A DNA stretch of 64,000 nt from assembly GCF_011300875.1 (NCBI RefSeq), contig NZ_CP049862.1, positions 3,100,001 to 3,164,000 on the forward strand, read 5' to 3'. The notes below the pieces were generated by a model. It made no database searches. It had not been told where the DNA came from and saw nothing but the letters and a program-made list of their open reading frames with translations. Below, piece by piece: positions 1 through 13,702 of the stretch (positions are counted from its first letter, which is position 1; each line of letters starts with the position of its first letter). The stretch comes from Sanguibacter sp. HDW7. Its GTDB lineage: Bacteria; Actinomycetota; Actinomycetes; Actinomycetales; Cellulomonadaceae. A program made the translations under genes and the position numbers.

Positions 1-769
1 GCCCTCGGTCGCGCTCGGCGCGCCCGTCTCGGGCGAGGGAGCCGACGGGCAGACCCTCACGGTCTCGGCGACGACGGACCTCGATCCGGCCGGCACGACG
101 CTGTCCGTCACGGGCACGGGGTACGACGAGACGATCGGCATCTACGTCGGCGTGTGCGTCGACAACGGTCCGGGCGAGCGTCCGACACCCTGTCTCGGTG
201 GCGTCGACATGGGTGGCGAGGGCGGCGCGTCGGCCTGGGTGTCCTCGAACCCGCCGACGTACGGCAAGGACCTCGTCACGCCGTTCGGCAAGGGCGGCAC
301 GTTCGAGCTCGAGCTCACGGTCCAGGGTGCAGACGCGAACGTCGACTGCTCCGACGCGGCCGCCGCGCCGCGCGGTTGCGTCCTCACCTCGTTCGCGGAC
401 CACACCCGGCTCACGGACCGCTCGGCCGACGTCCGCGTCCCCCTGACGTTCAGCGCCAGCAGCGGCTCGTCGCCGAGCACGACGGAGCCGAGCACGACGG
501 CGCCGGGCACGACGGAGCCGACGACCGACGACCCCGCCACCACGACGGCGCCGAGCACGACCGAGCCGACGACCGACGCACCGGCCACCACGGCCGCGCC
601 GAGCACGACGGAGCCGACGGCGGACGCCCAGGCCGCGTCGACTCGCTTCTGGCTCCTCACGGCCGCCGGGCTGCTCGTCGCGGCCGTCGCCACGACCGTC
701 TCCGTCCGCCGCGTGCGCGCGGCGCGTGCGCGTGAGGACGCCGCCACGACGAACGGCCCTGCCGCGTGA
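1..769 (+). CDS. C-terminal part of a surface-anchored heme-binding (HtaA-type) protein, truncated by the window edge
   Basis: The reading frame is open from base 2, so the gene starts outside the window; 255 codons are visible. The visible part has a beta-rich domain with a GTGYDE turn and two cysteines (residues near VGVCVDN and TPCLGG), then a Thr/Pro/Ala-rich linker made of repeats of STTEPTT type, then one hydrophobic segment (near LLTAAGLLVAAVATTVSV) and an Arg-rich tail. That order (extracellular domain, stalk, membrane anchor, positive tail) marks a protein fixed to the outer face of the membrane. The next gene, hmuT, starts inside its stop codon (GTGA overlap). In actinobacteria such proteins with HtaA-like domains capture heme or hemoglobin and pass heme to HmuT. 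The heme role is inferred from operon position; the ligand-binding N-terminal part cannot be seen. Confidence 0.7.
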   Translation, partial: PSVALGAPVSGEGADGQTLTVSATTDLDPAGTTLSVTGTGYDETIGIYVGVCVDNGPGERPTPCLGGVDMGGEGGASAWVSSNPPTYGKDLVTPFGKGGTFELELTVQGADANVDCSDAAAAPRGCVLTSFADHTRLTDRSADVRVPLTFSASSGSSPSTTEPSTTAPGTTEPTTDDPATTTAPSTTEPTTDAPATTAAPSTTEPTADAQAASTRFWLLTAAGLLVAAVATTVSVRRVRAARAREDAATTNGPAA

Positions 770-1794
770 GCCGCCGACACCTCGGGCTCGTGGCAGCCCT
801 CGCGCTCGCGGCCCTCACGGCGTGCGCGCCGGGCGTCGCCGCCCCGGGCGGCGCGGCCACGACGGGTGAGACCACGACAGGTGCGGCCATCGGTCCGCGG
901 ACGATCGCCGTCGACCCCGACCCGGTGCAGCCGCTGCCCACCCCGACCTCCCAGCAGCTCCCCGCGACGGTGACGTCGGCCGACGGCGTCCAGGTGACCG
1001 TCACCGACACGAGCCGCATCCTCGCGGTCGACCTCTACGGCACCTTCGCCGAGATCGTCTTCTCGCTCGGCCTCGGCGACCGGGTCGTCGGGCGCGACAT
1101 CGCGACGGGCTTCGAGGAGGCGGCGCACCTCCCGGTCGTCTCGGGGTCAAGCCATGCGCTCAATGTCGAGTCGATCCTCGCGCTCGACCCGACCGTCGTC
1201 CTCACCGACACCTCGATCGGCCCGGCGGAGGTCTTCGACCAGCTCCGTGCCGCGGGCGTTCCCGTCGTGTTCCTCGACCCGGACCGTTCGCTCGGCACGA
1301 TCGACGACCACGTGCGGCAGGTCGCTGCCGCGCTGGGTGTTCCCGAGCAGGGCGAGGTGCTCGTCGAGCGTACCGAGGCGGACCTCGCTGCGGTGCGCGC
1401 GTCGGCCCCGACGGGCGACGCGCTCTCCGTCGCGTTCCTCTACCTGCGCGGCACGGCCGGCGTCTACATGCTCGGCGGTCCAGGCTCGGGAGCCGACGCG
1501 CTGATCGAGGCCGTCGGGGCCACGGACGCGGGGACTGCGCTCGGCCTCACGTCGTCGTTCACGCCCGTGACGAGCGAGGGCATGATCAACGCTGCGCCGG
1601 ACGTCCTGCTCGTCATGTCGGCGGGACTCGAGTCCGTCGGCGGGGTCGACGGACTGCTGGCGATGCCCGGGATCGGGCAGACGCCTGCTGCTTCGACGCG
1701 CAGGGTCCTCGACGCGCCGGACACGCGCCTGCTGAGCTTCGGCCCGTCGACCGCGCGGACGGTCGCTGCGCTCGCTGAGGCGCTGTACTCGTGA
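766..1794 (+). CDS. hmuT: Heme ABC transporter substrate-binding lipoprotein HmuT
   Basis: This 342-residue lipoprotein binds heme outside the membrane and delivers it to the HmuU/HmuV importer. It begins with a short basic and hydrophobic signal ending in the lipobox LTAC, with Cys20 as the lipid anchor. After a disordered linker, the body is a type III periplasmic-binding fold (Peripla_BP_2): RILAVDLYGTFAEIVFSLG, GDRVVGRD, then an interlobe helix and SFTPVTSEGMINAAPDVLLVM. The GTG start overlaps the stop of the upstream surface protein, and its own stop overlaps the hmuU start, so the genes are translationally coupled. Substrate is assigned by the surface protein-hmuT-hmuU-hmuV order; siderophore or cobalamin binders share the fold, so heme is strongly suggested rather than shown. 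Confidence 0.88.
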   Translation: MSRRHLGLVAALALAALTACAPGVAAPGGAATTGETTTGAAIGPRTIAVDPDPVQPLPTPTSQQLPATVTSADGVQVTVTDTSRILAVDLYGTFAEIVFSLGLGDRVVGRDIATGFEEAAHLPVVSGSSHALNVESILALDPTVVLTDTSIGPAEVFDQLRAAGVPVVFLDPDRSLGTIDDHVRQVAAALGVPEQGEVLVERTEADLAAVRASAPTGDALSVAFLYLRGTAGVYMLGGPGSGADALIEAVGATDAGTALGLTSSFTPVTSEGMINAAPDVLLVMSAGLESVGGVDGLLAMPGIGQTPAASTRRVLDAPDTRLLSFGPSTARTVAALAEALYS

Positions 1795-2870
1795 GCGCGC
1801 CCTCCGTCACGCCGACGTCGTCCGCGCGCCACCGGCGCGGGGCGCTGCTCATCGTCGGGCTCGCGGTCGCGCTCGTCGCAGCCGCGACGCTCTCGGCGGT
1901 GTCGGGGCAGACGCCGGTGACGCCTGCCGAGGTCCTTGCCTCGGTCCTCCACCGGCTCGGTCTGGAGATCGGCACGCTGCCCGCGCACCCGCAGGGCGAG
2001 GCGACGCTGTGGGTCGCACGCTTCCCGCGCATCGCGCTCGGGCTCCTCGTCGGCGCCTCGCTCGGCTGCGCGGGCGCCCTCATGCAGGGCGTGTTCGGCA
2101 ACCCGCTCGCCGAGCCCGGCGTCATCGGGATCTCCTCGGGCGCGGCCGTCGGTGCGTGCCTCGTCATCGTGCTCTCGGGCTCGCTGCTCGGGACGACCGG
2201 CTCGCTCGCGGTCGCCGGGGCGGCCTTCGTCGGCGGGCTCGTGACGACCGCTGTCGTCTACGCGCTCGCCCGCTCGAACGGCCGCACCGAGGTCGTGACG
2301 CTCGTCCTCACCGGTGTTGCCGTCAACGCGTTCACGGCGGGCATCCTCGCGTTCCTCGTCTACGTCGCGGACCCGTCGGCACGCGAGCAGATCGTCTTCT
2401 GGCAGCTCGGCTCGCTCAACGGTGCGACGTGGCGCGCGGTGGGCATCGTCGCCCCCATGGCCGTGGTCGGCCTCGTGGGCGCTGGGCTGCTCGCACGCAA
2501 GCTCGACCTGCTGGCGCTCGGCGAGCGTGCTGCTCGGCACGTCGGCGTCGACGTCGAGCGGCTGCGCCAGATCGCGATCGTCCTCGTCGCGCTGCTGACG
2601 TCCGCGGGCGTCGCGTTCACGGGCATCATCGCGTTCGTCGGCCTCGTCGTGCCGCACGTCGTCCGCATGGTTGCGGGACCCGGGCACCGCGTCCTGCTGC
2701 CTGCCTCCGCACTCGGCGGGGCGCTCGTGCTCGTCGTCGCGGACCTCGTCGCACGCACGGCCGTCGCGCACGCCGAGCTGCCGCTCGGCATGCTCACGTC
2801 GCTCGTCGGCGGGCCCTTCTTCTTCTGGCTGCTGCGCAGGACCCGCGCCTCCCAGGGTGGCTGGGCATGA
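1791..2870 (+). CDS. hmuU: Heme ABC transporter permease HmuU (FecCD family)
   Basis: This 359-residue membrane protein has the FecCD/BtuC permease pattern. A first membrane helix (LLIVGLAVALVAAATLSAV) is followed by the conserved R-F/PRIALGLLVGASLGCAGALMQGVFGNPLAEPGVIGISSGAAVGA region, which is typical for this family, and by about eight more hydrophobic helices. The C-terminal part holds ARHVGVDVERLR, the cytoplasmic coupling loop that contacts the ATPase, and GIIAFVGLVVPHVVRM. GTG start, four-base overlap with hmuT and with hmuV. It forms the translocation channel of the heme importer. Length and motifs match the family. Confidence 0.9.
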   Translation: MSAPSVTPTSSARHRRGALLIVGLAVALVAAATLSAVSGQTPVTPAEVLASVLHRLGLEIGTLPAHPQGEATLWVARFPRIALGLLVGASLGCAGALMQGVFGNPLAEPGVIGISSGAAVGACLVIVLSGSLLGTTGSLAVAGAAFVGGLVTTAVVYALARSNGRTEVVTLVLTGVAVNAFTAGILAFLVYVADPSAREQIVFWQLGSLNGATWRAVGIVAPMAVVGLVGAGLLARKLDLLALGERAARHVGVDVERLRQIAIVLVALLTSAGVAFTGIIAFVGLVVPHVVRMVAGPGHRVLLPASALGGALVLVVADLVARTAVAHAELPLGMLTSLVGGPFFFWLLRRTRASQGGWA

Positions 2871-3685
2871 GCGCGTTCCGCCGCCACCCGCGTCTTCCCG
2901 TGCCCGCCCCGGCGGGCTCGGTGCTCGCCGCCGCGCGGGGGGTCGACCTCGCACGCGGGGGTGCACAGGTCCTGCACGACGTGTCGGTCGAGGTGCGCGC
3001 CGGCGAGGTCCGCGCGCTCATCGGCCCCAACGGTGCCGGCAAGTCGAGCCTTCTCGGCGTCCTCACGGGTGACCTCGTGCCCGCCCGCGGCACCGTCGAG
3101 GCCTCGGGCGCCCCGCTCGGCTCGTGGACGACGACCGAGCTCGCGCTGCGCCGCGCCGTCCTGACGCAGGACGTCACGCTGAGCTTCCCGTTCCTCGTCC
3201 ACGAGGTCGTCGCCATGGGCCGTTCGCCGTGGCGCGGCACCGCGCTCGAGGACGACGACGAGCAGGTCGTCGCCGCGTCGCTCGCCGCGACCGACGTCAC
3301 GCACCTCGCCGGTCGCGCCTTCCCGACGCTCTCGGGCGGCGAGCGCGCCCGTGTCGCCCTCGCTCGGGTCCTCGCTCAGCGTGCTCAGCTGCTCATGCTC
3401 GACGAGCCCACGGCGGCCCTCGACCTCCGTCATCAGGAGATGGTCCTCGCGCTCGCCCGCGAGCATGCACGCGCGGGCGGTGCGGTCGTCGTCGTCGTGC
3501 ACGACGTCGGTCTTGCGGCGGCCTACGCGGATCGCGTGACGATCGTCGCGGGGGGGCGCGTCACGGGTGACGGCACACCGGAGGAGGTCCTCACCGACCG
3601 CCTGCTGTCGGAGGTCTACGAGCACCCGGTCGAGGTGCTGCCGCACCCCCGGGGCGGCGCCCCGATCATCGTTCCGCGCCGCTGA
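2867..3685 (+). CDS. hmuV: Heme ABC transporter ATP-binding protein HmuV
   Basis: The frame is open far upstream, but the ATG at 2867 overlaps the hmuU stop (ATGA) and gives a normal 272-residue ATPase. Walker A is GPNGAGKS (about residues 56-63), the Q-loop is in VLTQDV, the ABC signature is LSGGERARVALARVLA, Walker B is LLMLDEPTAALD, and the switch histidine is in VVVHDV. It powers heme import through HmuU. It is the last gene of the operon; a strong hairpin follows 38 bases after the stop. Confidence 0.92.
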   Translation: MSAFRRHPRLPVPAPAGSVLAAARGVDLARGGAQVLHDVSVEVRAGEVRALIGPNGAGKSSLLGVLTGDLVPARGTVEASGAPLGSWTTTELALRRAVLTQDVTLSFPFLVHEVVAMGRSPWRGTALEDDDEQVVAASLAATDVTHLAGRAFPTLSGGERARVALARVLAQRAQLLMLDEPTAALDLRHQEMVLALAREHARAGGAVVVVVHDVGLAAAYADRVTIVAGGRVTGDGTPEEVLTDRLLSEVYEHPVEVLPHPRGGAPIIVPRR

Positions 3686-3722
3686 CCCTGCACGGCGCGA
3701 TGGCGCCGAACCCTGGCCCTGC

Positions 3723-3768
3723 GCACGACGGGCGGGCACCGACCTGCGTCGGCGCCCGCCCGTCGTGC
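3723..3768 (+). terminator. Intrinsic-type terminator after hmuV
   Basis: Two perfect 15-base arms, GCACGACGGGCGGGC (3723-3737) and its complement (3754-3768), with a 16-base loop. It lies 38 bases after the hmuV stop. There is no U-tract, which is usual for actinobacterial hairpin terminators. Confidence 0.75.
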
Positions 3769-3909
3769 TGCGGTGGGTGCCGGACGTGGCGGTGCCCGCG
3801 CCGGTGTCGTCCCTACTCAAGCACACCCGCATTCCTGCCGATATCGTCGGTTGAGAGCTGCGGCCCTGCTGCGCTCACCTGTTCCGCCCACGTGCCCCCG
3901 GAGGTCACC

Positions 3910-4035
3910 GTGCCCCTCCCCCCGTCCGAGCCGTCGACGACGTCGGTTCCCGACCCGCTGGCCCTCGACTTCTCGACCGCCGGCACCTCCCTCGCCGAGG
4001 TTCTCGAGGGAATCATTTCCGTCCCGGAGCCCTGA
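3910..4035 (+). CDS. Small 41-residue acidic, Pro/Ser/Thr-rich peptide, unknown function
   Basis: A GTG codon at 3910 follows a strong Shine-Dalgarno sequence (GGAGGT, 3899-3904, five bases away) and opens 41 codons ending in TGA. The N-terminal half is rich in Pro, Ser and Thr (MPLPPSEPSTTS), the second half looks helical and acidic (LAEVLEGIISVPEP). It has no Cys, no Lys and no Arg. It lies between the hmuV terminator and a second perfect hairpin right after its stop, so it looks like its own transcription unit. The frame is open to 3700 upstream, but that would start before the hmuV terminator and has no comparable ribosome site. A precursor peptide or small regulator is possible, but no modifying enzyme gene is nearby. 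I do not recognise a family. Confidence 0.5.
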   Translation: MPLPPSEPSTTSVPDPLALDFSTAGTSLAEVLEGIISVPEP

Positions 4036-4047
4036 GCAGCGTCCGGA

Positions 4048-4095
4048 CGTGCGACGGGCGGGAACCGACCGAGGCCGGTTCCCGCCCGTCGCACG
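4048..4095. terminator. Perfect 20-bp hairpin between convergent units
   Basis: Arms 4048-4067 (CGTGCGACGGGCGGGAACCG) and 4076-4095 are perfectly complementary with an 8-base loop. It sits 12 bases after the small ORF and 30 bases from the end of the convergent gene at 4126, so it can serve both strands. Its sequence is partly like the hmuV terminator (GACGGGCGGG). Confidence 0.8.
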
Positions 4096-4125
4096 TGAGG
4101 ACAGACAGGCTGTCCCGATGCGGCG

Positions 4126-5844
4126 TCAGCCGGCGCGTGCCGCGAGCGTCGTCGCCCGCTTGGCCTTGCCGGTCAGGAGCTTCACCGTGGTGGACTTCGT
4201 GTTGTAGTAGCCGCCCATGTACGGATCCCTCGCCGTGACCTTGTACGTGCCCTTGAGCAGCCCGGTGACCTTGTACTCACCCTTCGAGTTGGTCACCGCG
4301 GAGCTGTAGCTCAGACCGAGCCTGGATCCGATCGCAGAGACGTTCATGCCCGCGATGCCCTTGCCCTTGGAATCGACGATCCTCCCGGTGATGGTCGCGC
4401 CCTTGAGGAACTTGACGTTGACGGTGGCATTCCTGCCCTTCGTCACCGTGAACTTCTTCGAGTCGAAGGCATCCTTGGTTGCGTCCCCGGCGTAGACATC
4501 GACGGTGTAGACGCCCTTGATCGCGCCTGGGATCGAGAAGCGCCCCTGCGAGGTGGTCTGGGCAGAGCCGAGCACCGACCCGCTCGCGTCGTAGACGCTC
4601 ACGGCGACGTTCTTGAGCACCTTCCCGTTGGAGGCGCGCACGGTGCCCGAGACGGTCGTGCCTGTCGGGCGCGTCACCGTCTTCGTCGTCGTGCGGTTCT
4701 TCTTGACGACGATCTTGTACGACGTGTTCGTCCCGCCGAGCGCGACGGTGTACGTCCCGGCGGCAAGTCCCTTGATCGTGATGGGCTTCGCGCTGCTGGT
4801 CGTGCAGGAGCTCGCCCACGACCCGGCCTTCGCAGAGAATGCGGTCGCGCACACGCCTATGGGGCGCTTCCACACGGCCTTCGACGCCTTGACCTTGAGC
4901 ACGATCGCCCCCTTGTGGCGAACGATCTTGGGAAGCTTCAGGGACACCTTGGCGGTCTTCCCGACGGTGACCTTCGTCGTCTTGCTCACGGTGCCGAAGA
5001 AGGACCCGACCGTCGATCTGTCGTTGGCGTACACCTGGTAGTTCCCGGCAGGCAGCCCCGCGATCGTGAAGGACCCGTCGCTTCGCGTCGTCGCGTATCC
5101 CCAGCCGGAGCGGTTCGTCGCGGAGACGCTCACGTTCGCGCGGGCCGCACGCTTGCCCTGGGAGTCGTAGATGACCCCGCTGATCCGCCCGAGGCGGGCG
5201 TAGGCCGCGATGTCGAGCCGGGTCGGGGCACTTGCGGACACCGTGACCTTCTTGGCGTCGATCTCACGGACGGTGTTGCCCGCGTACGTGCTCAGGTAGA
5301 GACCCTTGGTGTCGTCCCAGGGAGGGGCGACCTGGACCGTGTACGTGGTCCCGGGCTTGACGATCTTCGAGTACGTCCCGTTCGTGATCTCCGCGCTGAA
5401 ATAGTCGCCCGCGGCGGAGCGGAGGGTCACGCTCCCTGTCGCGAGCGACTTGCCGCCCGCGGTGACCTTGCCAGAGACCAGCTGGATGCCGGGGAGCTCG
5501 ATCGTGACCTTGCTGTCGGTGCCGGCCTTGACCGTGATCCGCTTCGTCGCCTCCAGCCGGTCGGACGAGGCCCAGTAGGAGACCTTGACGTCGTACGTCC
5601 CCGCACTCAGCTCGTCCGAGATGGCCGTGCCGGAGGCGTCCGTGTCTCCGTAGAAGGAGTCCCAGGTATCCGGGTCTGCGCCCACGATGTTCACGGAGGC
5701 GTCCTCGAGGGCGCCTCCGCCGGGGGTGGTGACCTTGACGGTGACCTTGGCTGTGGTGTCGGTCGCTGCCTGGGCGGGAACAGCCCCCAGGCCTCCGAGG
5801 ACGAGCGCGGCGGTGGCGAGCACCGCGATGAAGTGTCGTCGCAT
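4126..5844 (-). CDS. Secreted protein built of carboxypeptidase-regulatory-like (beta-sandwich) repeats
   Basis: The protein has 572 residues from the ATG at 5844, chosen because AAGGA lies just upstream and because the signal peptide starts there; an ATG 11 codons further up is less likely. Signal peptide: MRRHF, a hydrophobic stretch (AVLATAALVLGGLGAV) and the cleavage motif AQA. The mature part is a chain of about six domains of roughly 80-90 residues, each with the CarboxypepD_reg-like pattern G..(V/I)..A.V.V......G....T...G.Y.I.G L.AGTY.V (for example GLPAGNYQVYAND and GLLKGTYKVTARD). It is rich in Lys, Thr and Val, unlike its neighbours. No enzyme motif or sortase signal is visible at the end. 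It is likely a cell-wall or extracellular structural or adhesion protein; the exact role is unknown. Confidence 0.75.
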   Translation of the reverse strand: MRRHFIAVLATAALVLGGLGAVPAQAATDTTAKVTVKVTTPGGGALEDASVNIVGADPDTWDSFYGDTDASGTAISDELSAGTYDVKVSYWASSDRLEATKRITVKAGTDSKVTIELPGIQLVSGKVTAGGKSLATGSVTLRSAAGDYFSAEITNGTYSKIVKPGTTYTVQVAPPWDDTKGLYLSTYAGNTVREIDAKKVTVSASAPTRLDIAAYARLGRISGVIYDSQGKRAARANVSVSATNRSGWGYATTRSDGSFTIAGLPAGNYQVYANDRSTVGSFFGTVSKTTKVTVGKTAKVSLKLPKIVRHKGAIVLKVKASKAVWKRPIGVCATAFSAKAGSWASSCTTSSAKPITIKGLAAGTYTVALGGTNTSYKIVVKKNRTTTKTVTRPTGTTVSGTVRASNGKVLKNVAVSVYDASGSVLGSAQTTSQGRFSIPGAIKGVYTVDVYAGDATKDAFDSKKFTVTKGRNATVNVKFLKGATITGRIVDSKGKGIAGMNVSAIGSRLGLSYSSAVTNSKGEYKVTGLLKGTYKVTARDPYMGGYYNTKSTTVKLLTGKAKRATTLAARAG

Positions 5845-5963
5845 GGCAGTCCTTCCGTGTCGCGGCCGCAGCCGCATGACCTACGGCGGGAGATCCGAGA
5901 ACCCCCCAGGCTTGGCCCGCCAGCGCGATCGTACGTCCGACTCTCAGCGTTCCGGCAGTGGAT

Positions 5964-8003
5964 TCACCTAGGCTTCCCAGGCTCGTCGTGCTCGGCGAGG
6001 TTCGCGAGCATCGCGTTGTAGGCGTCGAGCTCGGCGTCCTCGCCGCTCTTCGCGATGCGGCGGTCGCGTCGTCGTGCGGTGCGTTCATCGTCCCGGGCCC
6101 AGCGGACGGCGACGACGACCGCGAGGAGGACCGTCGGGATCTCGCCGACACCCCACGCGACACCACCGCCGATCTGCTGGTCCTCGAGCGCAGGCGGTCC
6201 CCAGGGCCGTCCGAGGAGGCCGAACCACTCCGGGACGAGCAGGGCCGTGCCGGACATGAGCGCGACGCCGAAGAACGCGTGGAACGCCATGGTCGCGAGC
6301 AGCAGAAGGAGCCGCAGCGGGTAGCCCGGGCGCTGGGGACCGGGGTCGATCCCGACGAGCGCGTTCGCGAAGAAGTATCCGGCGAGCGTGAAGTGAGCGA
6401 CCATGCCGAGGTGCCCGACGTGAGTCGTGAGCGCCCACTCGAACAACGGCGTGTAGTAGAAGACGATCATCGACCCGGCGAAGTTCGCGGCTGCGACGAG
6501 CGGGTTCGCGAAGAACTGGCCATAACGCGAGTGGATGATCGTCAGCAGCCACTCGCGCGGTCCGCGCGAGTCGTCGTTCCGCGCGGGCAAAGCACGCAGG
6601 GCGAGGGTCATGGGCGCGGATAGGACGAGCAGGAGCGGCGCGACCATCGCCATCGTCATGTGCTGCACCATGTGGCCGGAGAACAGGACGCGGCCGTAGA
6701 CGGCGGCGCCGCCGTTCGTCACCCAGAGCATGACGACCATGCCTGCGCACCACGCGACGACGCGGCCCACAGGCCAGCTGTCGCCCCGTCGTCGCAGGCG
6801 CAGGAACCAGCGGACGTAGACGATGAGTCCGGCGACGATCGCGGCGCCGAGGATCGCCTCCCAGCGGACGAGGGTGAGCCAGCGCACGAGGGTGGGCTCG
6901 GGCGGCAGCAGGTCGCCCGTGACGAGCTCGGCGGGGGTCGGCGTCACAGGGGGCTCGTCGGGCACGGGCGGGGCCGAGGACGCGAGGGCGCCCGCGACGC
7001 CGGCGACGGCACCGAGCAGCAGGGCCTCTGCGGCCATGAGCCTCCAGAAGAGACGTCCGGCCGTCGAAGCGAGAGGTGCGAGCGCAAGGCGTGCGACGAC
7101 TCGCCGCCGGTGGGCCCAGCCGAGCGCACCCAGCGCGCCGAGGCCGACCGCCTTGGCGACGAGCAGCAGCCCGTAGCGGGTGCCGATCACGTCGCCGACG
7201 CTCGAGAGGCGCACGATCGCCGACAGGACGCCCGAGTAGGCGACGAGCACGAGGCACCAGGCGGCGAGGGTCGAGAACCGGGCGACGACGTCGGCGAGAG
7301 CGGGTCCCCGCAACCCGCCGCGGGTGCGCAACGCGACGAGAACGAGGATCCCGCCGGTCCAGGCGGCTGCCGCGACGAGGTGGACCATCATCGCGGAGAC
7401 GGCGAGGTCGTGGCCGCTGGCCCCCGCCGTGTGCCCCGTGAGGGAACGGAGGGAGAGCGCGCCGACGACGAGCGCGAGACACCAGGCGCTTCCGGTCGGG
7501 GTGCGAACGAGCAGGGCGAGGACCGTGACGACCGCGGCGATGAGGGCCACCGCGAGCTGCGTGCGGCCCAACGGGACCTGGAGCACGAACTCGGCGAGCT
7601 GGGATCCGAAGTCGGCGTCACCGTTGCGGGTGCCGAGCACGTCGGCGAAGGTCGTCACGACGTCGGCGATCACGAGCAGCGTCCAGGCGCCGGCGCCGAT
7701 GCCGGCGACCGTGAGCGCGCGGGTCCGGTCGGTCCCTGACGGCAGGAGGAAGGTGACAGCGACGAGCGCGCCGATGGTCACCGACGTGGCGACGTCGCGC
7801 AGCACCCCGATGACGGGGAGGCTCCAGCGGACGAGCGGGCCGGGGTCGGAGATGACGGCGGGATCGAAGATCCCGGTCGTCAGTCCCGCGAGGACGACGG
7901 CAGCGACGGCGGTGAGGACCGCGCCTACGAGCACCGCGGGGCGGTACCTGCGGTGTCCCTCGTCGTCCGTGACTGATGGGAGCGGACGGGAGGGGGCGGT
8001 CAT
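5964..8003 (-). CDS. CopD-CtaG fusion: copper-handling membrane protein for cytochrome oxidase assembly
   Basis: This 679-residue polytopic protein has two parts. The first about 330 residues carry a CopD-like domain (eight or so helices, with the His-bearing LTGHTAGASGHDLAVSAMMVHLVAAAAW region). The second part is a caa3_CtaG domain: LFSGHMVQHMTMAMVAPLLLVLSAPMTLALRALPA, FYYTPLFEWALTTHVGHLGMVAHF and GIDPGPQRPGYPLRLLLLLATMAFHAFFG, with conserved His and Met residues suitable for copper. The family supplies copper to cytochrome c oxidase or imports it. TAGGAT ends six bases before the ATG, so the mRNA may be leaderless. The tail (residues about 645-679) is charged and cytoplasmic. The fusion is common in actinobacteria. 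Confidence 0.88.
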   Translation of the reverse strand: MTAPSRPLPSVTDDEGHRRYRPAVLVGAVLTAVAAVVLAGLTTGIFDPAVISDPGPLVRWSLPVIGVLRDVATSVTIGALVAVTFLLPSGTDRTRALTVAGIGAGAWTLLVIADVVTTFADVLGTRNGDADFGSQLAEFVLQVPLGRTQLAVALIAAVVTVLALLVRTPTGSAWCLALVVGALSLRSLTGHTAGASGHDLAVSAMMVHLVAAAAWTGGILVLVALRTRGGLRGPALADVVARFSTLAAWCLVLVAYSGVLSAIVRLSSVGDVIGTRYGLLLVAKAVGLGALGALGWAHRRRVVARLALAPLASTAGRLFWRLMAAEALLLGAVAGVAGALASSAPPVPDEPPVTPTPAELVTGDLLPPEPTLVRWLTLVRWEAILGAAIVAGLIVYVRWFLRLRRRGDSWPVGRVVAWCAGMVVMLWVTNGGAAVYGRVLFSGHMVQHMTMAMVAPLLLVLSAPMTLALRALPARNDDSRGPREWLLTIIHSRYGQFFANPLVAAANFAGSMIVFYYTPLFEWALTTHVGHLGMVAHFTLAGYFFANALVGIDPGPQRPGYPLRLLLLLATMAFHAFFGVALMSGTALLVPEWFGLLGRPWGPPALEDQQIGGGVAWGVGEIPTVLLAVVVAVRWARDDERTARRRDRRIAKSGEDAELDAYNAMLANLAEHDEPGKPR

Positions 8004-8082
8004 GCTCCCATCCTAGGTCGGGCACCCCGCGAACGAGCCCCCCGCGCAGCGGTGCGCGGAGGGCTCGGTACGTCGGGGATCC

Positions 8083-8301
8083 CTACCTGCGCGGCGGGTC
8101 CTCGCGGTGCTCGACGATCTCGTGGTGGGACGTGTTGCTGCGCTGCGCGCCGGCGATCGCGCCGATGATGAGTGCGAGCACGCCCGCGCCCATGCAGATG
8201 TATCCGATCATGACGAGGTCGACGCCTTCGATGCGGTCCGCAACCGCGAAGGCGAGGATCGCACCGATGACCAGGAGAAAGATGCCTGCTCCGAACTTCA
8301 T
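8083..8301 (-). CDS. DUF6458-type small membrane protein
   Basis: The protein has 72 residues from the ATG at 8301, which follows GGAAGGA at a good distance; an upstream in-frame ATG at 8343 lacks a ribosome site. Two membrane helices are visible: GAGIFLLVIGAILAFAV and YICMGAGVLALIIGAIAGA, separated by DRIEGVDLVMIG, and followed by a polar tail rich in His, Glu and Arg. The GxGIxLLVxGAILxFAV start is the mark of the DUF6458 family found in many actinobacteria. Function unknown. It lies 79 bases upstream of the CopD-CtaG gene on the same strand. Confidence 0.8.
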   Translation of the reverse strand: MKFGAGIFLLVIGAILAFAVADRIEGVDLVMIGYICMGAGVLALIIGAIAGAQRSNTSHHEIVEHREDPPRR

Positions 8302-8433
8302 CGTCGTTCCTTCCGTCGGACTGACTTGCACGTCCATCGTCACCCATGGCGACCCGGCGCGCGCGCCGGGTGCCTCACCAAGGAAGAGTCTTCTCCGACG
8401 CGAGGCACCGACAGGTCCACCCCGGGAAACGCA

Positions 8434-8464
8434 GAAGGCCCACCCCGAAACGGGGTGGGCCTTC
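8434..8464 (-). terminator. Terminator of the rRNA operon
   Basis: Perfect 14-base arms GAAGGCCCACCCCG (8434-8447) and its complement (8451-8464) with an AAA loop. It lies ten bases past the 3' end of 5S rRNA on the minus strand. Confidence 0.8.
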
Positions 8465-8474
8465 GCGAATGAAT

Positions 8475-8593
8475 GTCCGGCAGCGTCCTACTCTCCCACC
8501 CCGTCACCAGGGCAGTACCATCGGCGCTATGAGGCTTAGCTTCCGGGTTCGGAATGGGACCGGGCGTTTCCCTCACGCTATGACTGCCGAAAC
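8475..8593 (-). rRNA. rrf: 5S ribosomal RNA
   Basis: Read on the minus strand the gene starts GTTTCGGCAGTCATAGCGTG and runs through the conserved GGGAAACGCCCGGTCCC and CCGAACCCGGAAGCTAAGCC blocks to GACGCTGCCGGAC. The two ends pair, as in all 5S rRNAs. About 119 bases, last gene of the operon. Ends are accurate to a few bases. Confidence 0.95.
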
Positions 8594-8664
8594 TCTATGG
8601 GGTTATCAACACACCGGTGATGACCCGGGAACCGCACAGTGGACGCGTAGCATAAAAACTGTTG

Positions 8665-13702
<5,038 letters not shown>

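Noticed and set aside
3700-3909. A longer version of the small ORF starting at 3700
   Set aside because: It would begin before the hmuV terminator hairpin and has no ribosome site, while the GTG at 3910 has a strong one.
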